Source: Lutispora sp.
GTDB taxonomy: Bacteria > Bacillota > Clostridia > Lutisporales > Lutisporaceae
Assembly: GCA_030834765.1 (NCBI GenBank)
Contig: JAUQXG010000538.1
Span: forward strand, 1-8,637
Direction: 5' to 3'
Length of the DNA stretch: 8,637 nt
Shown here: positions 5,611 to 8,637 of the stretch, piece after piece
Layout: each line of letters starts with the position of its first letter
How positions within the stretch are numbered: the stretch's first letter is position 1
Program-made: the position numbers and the translations under genes
The notes under the pieces: model-generated
Told to the model about the DNA's origin: nothing
What the model saw: only the letters and a program-made list of their open reading frames with translations
Database searches by the model: none

Positions 5611-7310
5611 CTTATTTAAAGCCATATCTATCATCAATGATATTAGGACTCATGATAAAGTTTACTGGTACCATTATGGATTTGCTGCTGCCATGGATTT
5701 TAGCCTATATCATTGATGATGTCGTCCCTCTTCGGGACGTGGAGCTTATTCTTATTTGGGGTGTTGCTATGATTCTGTGCTCCGTGATAGCCGTTGTTGC
5801 AAACATCCTAGCAAATCGCATGGCATCTAAAGTAGCAAAAGATGCAACGGAAGTTATTCGTCATGACTTGTTTGTAAAGATTTCGCATCTTTCTGGCTCT
5901 CAGGTTGATGCTTTTACCATTCCATCCTTGGAATCTAGACTGACCTCTGATACTTACAACATTCACCGAATGGTTGGTATGATGCAACGATTGGGTGTAC
6001 GTGCACCAATCCTGCTGCTGGGTGGCATTATTGTTACCCTTTCCATGGAACCAGTGTTGTCTCTGGTTTTAATTTTCGTTCTACCATTTACTGGGTTATT
6101 GGTATATGTCGTTTCCCAAAAAGGTATACCCCTTTATACTGGTCTCCAGCAAGCAATAGACTCCTTGGTACGGACAGTACGTGAAAATATTGCTGGTATT
6201 CGTGTGATAAAAGCGCTGTCTAAAACAAACTATGAAAAGCAGCGTTTTTCTGATGTAAATGCTGAAGTGGTAAAGGCAGAAAAAAAAGCCAGCATCGCTA
6301 TGGCTTTGACAAATCCAATGATGAATCTATTATTAAACATGGGCCTCACCCTAGTCATTATTGTAGGCGCATACCGCGTAAACACAGGGTTGACACAGCC
6401 TGGAAAAATCATTGCATTCCTTACTTACTTTACCATTATCCTGAATGCTATGCTTTCTATCACTCGTATGTTTGTCCTGTATTCTAAAGGAAGCGCATCT
6501 GCCGATAGAATCTGCGAAGTACTAGATGCTTCTGAAGATTTAAAATTAGAATCTAAAGATCATGTAGACAATGGATATCATATTACCTTTCATCAGGTGT
6601 CCTTTTCCTATAATAAAGGTGAATACAACATCGATGATATCAGCTTTTCCTTGAAGCAGGGCGAAACCTTGGGAATTATCGGCGCTACAGGAAGCGGAAA
6701 AAGCACACTGATTCGTCTGCTTCTTAGACTATATGATATAGATAAAGGTGAAATTCGTATTCATGGAGATAACATCCGCAGTATTCCACCAAAAGAGTTG
6801 CACACTAAATTTGGAATTGTATTTCAAAATGATATTTTATTTGCTGACACCATCGCAGCCAATATTGATTTTGGCCGGGGATTAAGCAGAGACCAAATCG
6901 AAGCAGCAGCTGATTCTGCACAGGGCAAGGAATTTATTCATTCTTTGACAGATAGCTACGACCATATGCTGACTTCCAAAGGTTCAAACCTGAGCGGCGG
7001 ACAAAAGCAGCGAATTCTGCTGGCACGCGCATTGGCTGCATCCCCAGAAATACTTGTTCTGGATGATTCCTCCAGTGCACTGGATTATAAAACAGATGCT
7101 CTGCTGCGCAAGGCACTTGGACAAAAGTTTCAAAATACCACAACCATTATTATTGCACAGCGAGTCAGCTCTATCCTGTATGCTGACCATATCCTTGTTT
7201 TAGAGGATGGCAAAGCATTGGGATATGGCACACATGAGCAATTGTTGCAAAGCTGCGAAAGTTACCGAGAAATCAGTCAATCACAGATGGGAGGTGAAAG
7301 CATTGGCTAA
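5595..7310 (+). CDS. ABC exporter half-transporter, degenerate-site subunit of a heterodimer
   Basis: This is a multidrug-type (ABCB/MsbA-like) exporter subunit of 571 residues with an N-terminal membrane domain (six helices, roughly 14-38, 52-75, 133-153, 155-175, 240-262 and 270-290) fused to a C-terminal ATPase. Motifs: Walker A GATGSGKST (363-371, Lys369), Q-loop Gln411, intact signature LSGGQ (466-470), Walker B ending Leu-Asp490-Asp491, D-loop SSALD and AQR at the H-loop. Asp491 takes the place of the catalytic Glu, and Gln522 the place of the His. These changes are known for the first subunit of heterodimeric exporters such as BmrC/BmrD and TM287/288, where one ATP site no longer hydrolyses. 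The partner is the next gene. It begins inside the MarR gene, with AAGGA (5581-5585) 9 nt before the ATG. The substrate is unknown; drug or peptide export is likely. Confidence 0.95.
   Translation: MRRILAYLKPYLSSMILGLMIKFTGTIMDLLLPWILAYIIDDVVPLRDVELILIWGVAMILCSVIAVVANILANRMASKVAKDATEVIRHDLFVKISHLSGSQVDAFTIPSLESRLTSDTYNIHRMVGMMQRLGVRAPILLLGGIIVTLSMEPVLSLVLIFVLPFTGLLVYVVSQKGIPLYTGLQQAIDSLVRTVRENIAGIRVIKALSKTNYEKQRFSDVNAEVVKAEKKASIAMALTNPMMNLLLNMGLTLVIIVGAYRVNTGLTQPGKIIAFLTYFTIILNAMLSITRMFVLYSKGSASADRICEVLDASEDLKLESKDHVDNGYHITFHQVSFSYNKGEYNIDDISFSLKQGETLGIIGATGSGKSTLIRLLLRLYDIDKGEIRIHGDNIRSIPPKELHTKFGIVFQNDILFADTIAANIDFGRGLSRDQIEAAADSAQGKEFIHSLTDSYDHMLTSKGSNLSGGQKQRILLARALAASPEILVLDDSSSALDYKTDALLRKALGQKFQNTTTIIIAQRVSSILYADHILVLEDGKALGYGTHEQLLQSCESYREISQSQMGGESIG
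7290..7305 (+). promoter_or_regulatory. Ribosome site and TTG start of the second exporter subunit
   Basis: GGAGGTG (7290-7296) lies 6 nt before TTG (7303-7305), within the last codons of the first exporter gene. The first in-frame ATG (7312) would be about 17 nt from GGAGG, too far, so TTG is the preferred start and gives an 8-bp overlap with the preceding stop codon. Confidence 0.65.
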
Positions 7311-8637
7311 TATGGGGGGGAAAAAAGTTCTTTTGCGTTTATGGGGTTACTTATATCAATATAAATGGATGGTACTGCTGGCTTTGCTGCTTTCACTTTT
7401 CAGCAATCTATTATCTTTGATTGGTCCTATGCTCTCTGGCTATGCCATTGATGCCATCAGCCTGGGAAAAGGTCAGGTGCAGTTTCAGAAGGTTTTCTAC
7501 AATTGTTTTTTGATGATCGTATTCTACCTTTTTTCCTCTTTACTCTCCTATGTTCTTTCCATTTTGATGATAGATCTGAGTCAAAAGGTTATATTTAAAA
7601 TGCGTAACGATGTATTTGAAAAACTGGTAGATTTACCTATAGGCTATTTTGATAGTCATCAGACTGGTGACATTATTAGTCGTATTTCCTATGACATAGA
7701 TACCGTGAATACATCCTTGTCTACGGATTTGCTGCAAATATTTACAAGCCTGATTACAGTGCTGGGCTCTCTTGCCATGATGCTTTTTCTTTCTCCCATG
7801 CTAGTATTGGTGTTTGCCATCACCATTCCTATTTCCATCCTGTTAACAAAGTATATGACAGGCAAGGTCCGTCCCCTTTTTCGCAAGCGTTCTGAGAAGT
7901 TAGGTGAGTTAAATGGATTTGTGGAGGAAATCATCTCTGGTCAAAAGACCATTACAGCCTATCATCAGGAAGAAAATATGATTCATCGCTTTGATATAAA
8001 AAATCAAGAAGCGGTAAATGCATATTATGATGCTGACTATTATGGCAGCATGACGGGGCCCTCCGTCAATTTCATCAACAATCTCTCTCTTGCACTGATC
8101 AGTGTATTTGGCGCACTGCTTTATTTATTTAATCTCCTTACATTGGGCAATCTTTCATCCTTTGTACTTTATTCTCGTAAATTCTCTGGTCCTATCAATG
8201 AAGCGGCCAATATCATCAGTGAATTTCAATCTACCCGTGCTGCAGCAGAAAGAATTTTTCGTCTTATAGACCAGCAACCAGAGCCAATGGACATGGAAGA
8301 TGCTGAGACTTTGAACAACGTCCATGGTAACGTTAAAATGGAACATGTTGATTTCGGCTATACACCAGGAAGAACGATTATACAAGATCTCAATCTGAAG
8401 GCTAATGAAGGTGATCTCATTGCCATTGTAGGTCCAACAGGTGCAGGAAAGACCACGATCATTAACCTGCTGATGCGATTTTACGACCCCCAAAATGGAA
8501 CCATATCGATTGATGGTACAGATATTCAAAAGGTCACCCGGAAAAGCCTACGGCTTTCCTATACTATGGTCTTGCAGGATACCTGGTTATTTCACGGAAC
8601 CATTTTTGATAATATTGCTTACGGTAAAAAAAATGCT
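7303..8637 (+). CDS. ABC exporter half-transporter, second subunit (C-terminus cut off by window edge)
   Basis: This is the partner of the preceding exporter subunit and would form a heterodimeric ABCB-type efflux pump with it. The frame is open from TTG 7303 to the window edge, giving 445 residues of an expected 580-600. The membrane domain spans about residues 18-305, with hydrophobic helices at about 20-42, 66-90, 145-163, 166-184, 258-278 and 280-290. It contains the coupling-region motif YFDSHQTGDIISRISYDIDTV typical of this family. The ATPase domain starts near 345: Walker A GPTGAGKTT (377-385, Lys383) and Q-loop Gln425 (VLQDTWLF) are visible. The signature, Walker B and H-loop fall outside. 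If it follows known heterodimers it should carry the catalytic Glu and His missing in its partner. A G7A6 tract follows immediately after the start region. Confidence 0.94.
   Translation, partial: MANMGGKKVLLRLWGYLYQYKWMVLLALLLSLFSNLLSLIGPMLSGYAIDAISLGKGQVQFQKVFYNCFLMIVFYLFSSLLSYVLSILMIDLSQKVIFKMRNDVFEKLVDLPIGYFDSHQTGDIISRISYDIDTVNTSLSTDLLQIFTSLITVLGSLAMMLFLSPMLVLVFAITIPISILLTKYMTGKVRPLFRKRSEKLGELNGFVEEIISGQKTITAYHQEENMIHRFDIKNQEAVNAYYDADYYGSMTGPSVNFINNLSLALISVFGALLYLFNLLTLGNLSSFVLYSRKFSGPINEAANIISEFQSTRAAAERIFRLIDQQPEPMDMEDAETLNNVHGNVKMEHVDFGYTPGRTIIQDLNLKANEGDLIAIVGPTGAGKTTIINLLMRFYDPQNGTISIDGTDIQKVTRKSLRLSYTMVLQDTWLFHGTIFDNIAYGKKNA
7314..7326 (+). repeat. Homopolymer tract G7A6 at the start of the second exporter gene
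   Basis: Seven G followed by six A sit at codons 4-8 of the second exporter subunit. Such tracts can slip during replication or transcription and shift the frame. If the TTG start is used, slippage would truncate the protein almost at once. Function is not shown; it may also be a sequencing-error hotspot. Confidence 0.6.

Noticed and set aside
6230..7190. Minus-strand open frames within the first exporter gene
   Set aside because: They are shadows of a strongly conserved ABC exporter frame, with no promoter or ribosome site.
7689..8529. Minus-strand open frames within the second exporter gene
   Set aside because: The plus strand encodes an unbroken exporter with Walker A and Q-loop, although it has no stop inside the window.

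Overview
The window looks like chromosomal DNA of a low-GC Gram-positive bacterium, most likely an anaerobic Firmicute of the Clostridia. It is AT-rich, has strong AGGAGG-type ribosome sites, a GTG and a TTG start, and tightly packed, overlapping operons. A MacA/HlyD-type adaptor and a heterodimeric ABC exporter pair controlled by a MarR protein are also typical of that group. The species cannot be read from the sequence.

Layout: two efflux modules are transcribed away from each other from a 260-bp intergenic region (4901-5160). To the left, on the minus strand, lie a membrane-fusion (HlyD/MacA-like) protein (4900-3650), a LolD/MacB-type ABC ATPase (3637-2945), a MacB/FtsX-type permease (2952-1753), an OmpR-family response regulator (1697-1023) and a sensor histidine kinase (1026 to beyond position 1, C-terminus missing). 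To the right, on the plus strand, lie a MarR-family regulator (5161-5610) and two half-size ABC exporter subunits (5595-7310, and 7303 to beyond the right edge).

How they work together: the histidine kinase probably senses an envelope-active compound and phosphorylates the regulator, which switches on the adaptor/ATPase/permease pump. The regulator most resembles HssR, the haem-stress regulator, as I remember that family. Immediately upstream of the pump promoter's -10 box is a direct repeat, GTTCATGTT-GA-ATTCATATT, close to the S. aureus HssR box as I recall it (GTTCATATT-N2-GTTCATATT). A weaker version sits at the same distance from the -10 box in front of the regulator gene, suggesting autoregulation. 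Haem as the ligand is inference only.

The right-hand module is a self-contained MarR plus heterodimeric exporter operon. It has a good sigma-A promoter (TTGACT-N17-TATTCT with an extended -10), a GTTGCG/CGCAAC palindrome just after the expected transcription start, and overlapping genes. The first exporter subunit has a degenerate ATP site (Asp in place of the catalytic Glu, Gln in place of the H-loop His), the usual sign of the non-catalytic partner in a heterodimer. I see no mobile elements, tRNA/rRNA genes, CRISPR arrays or clear intrinsic terminators. I found no sign of a wholly new type of system; the most interesting content is regulatory.
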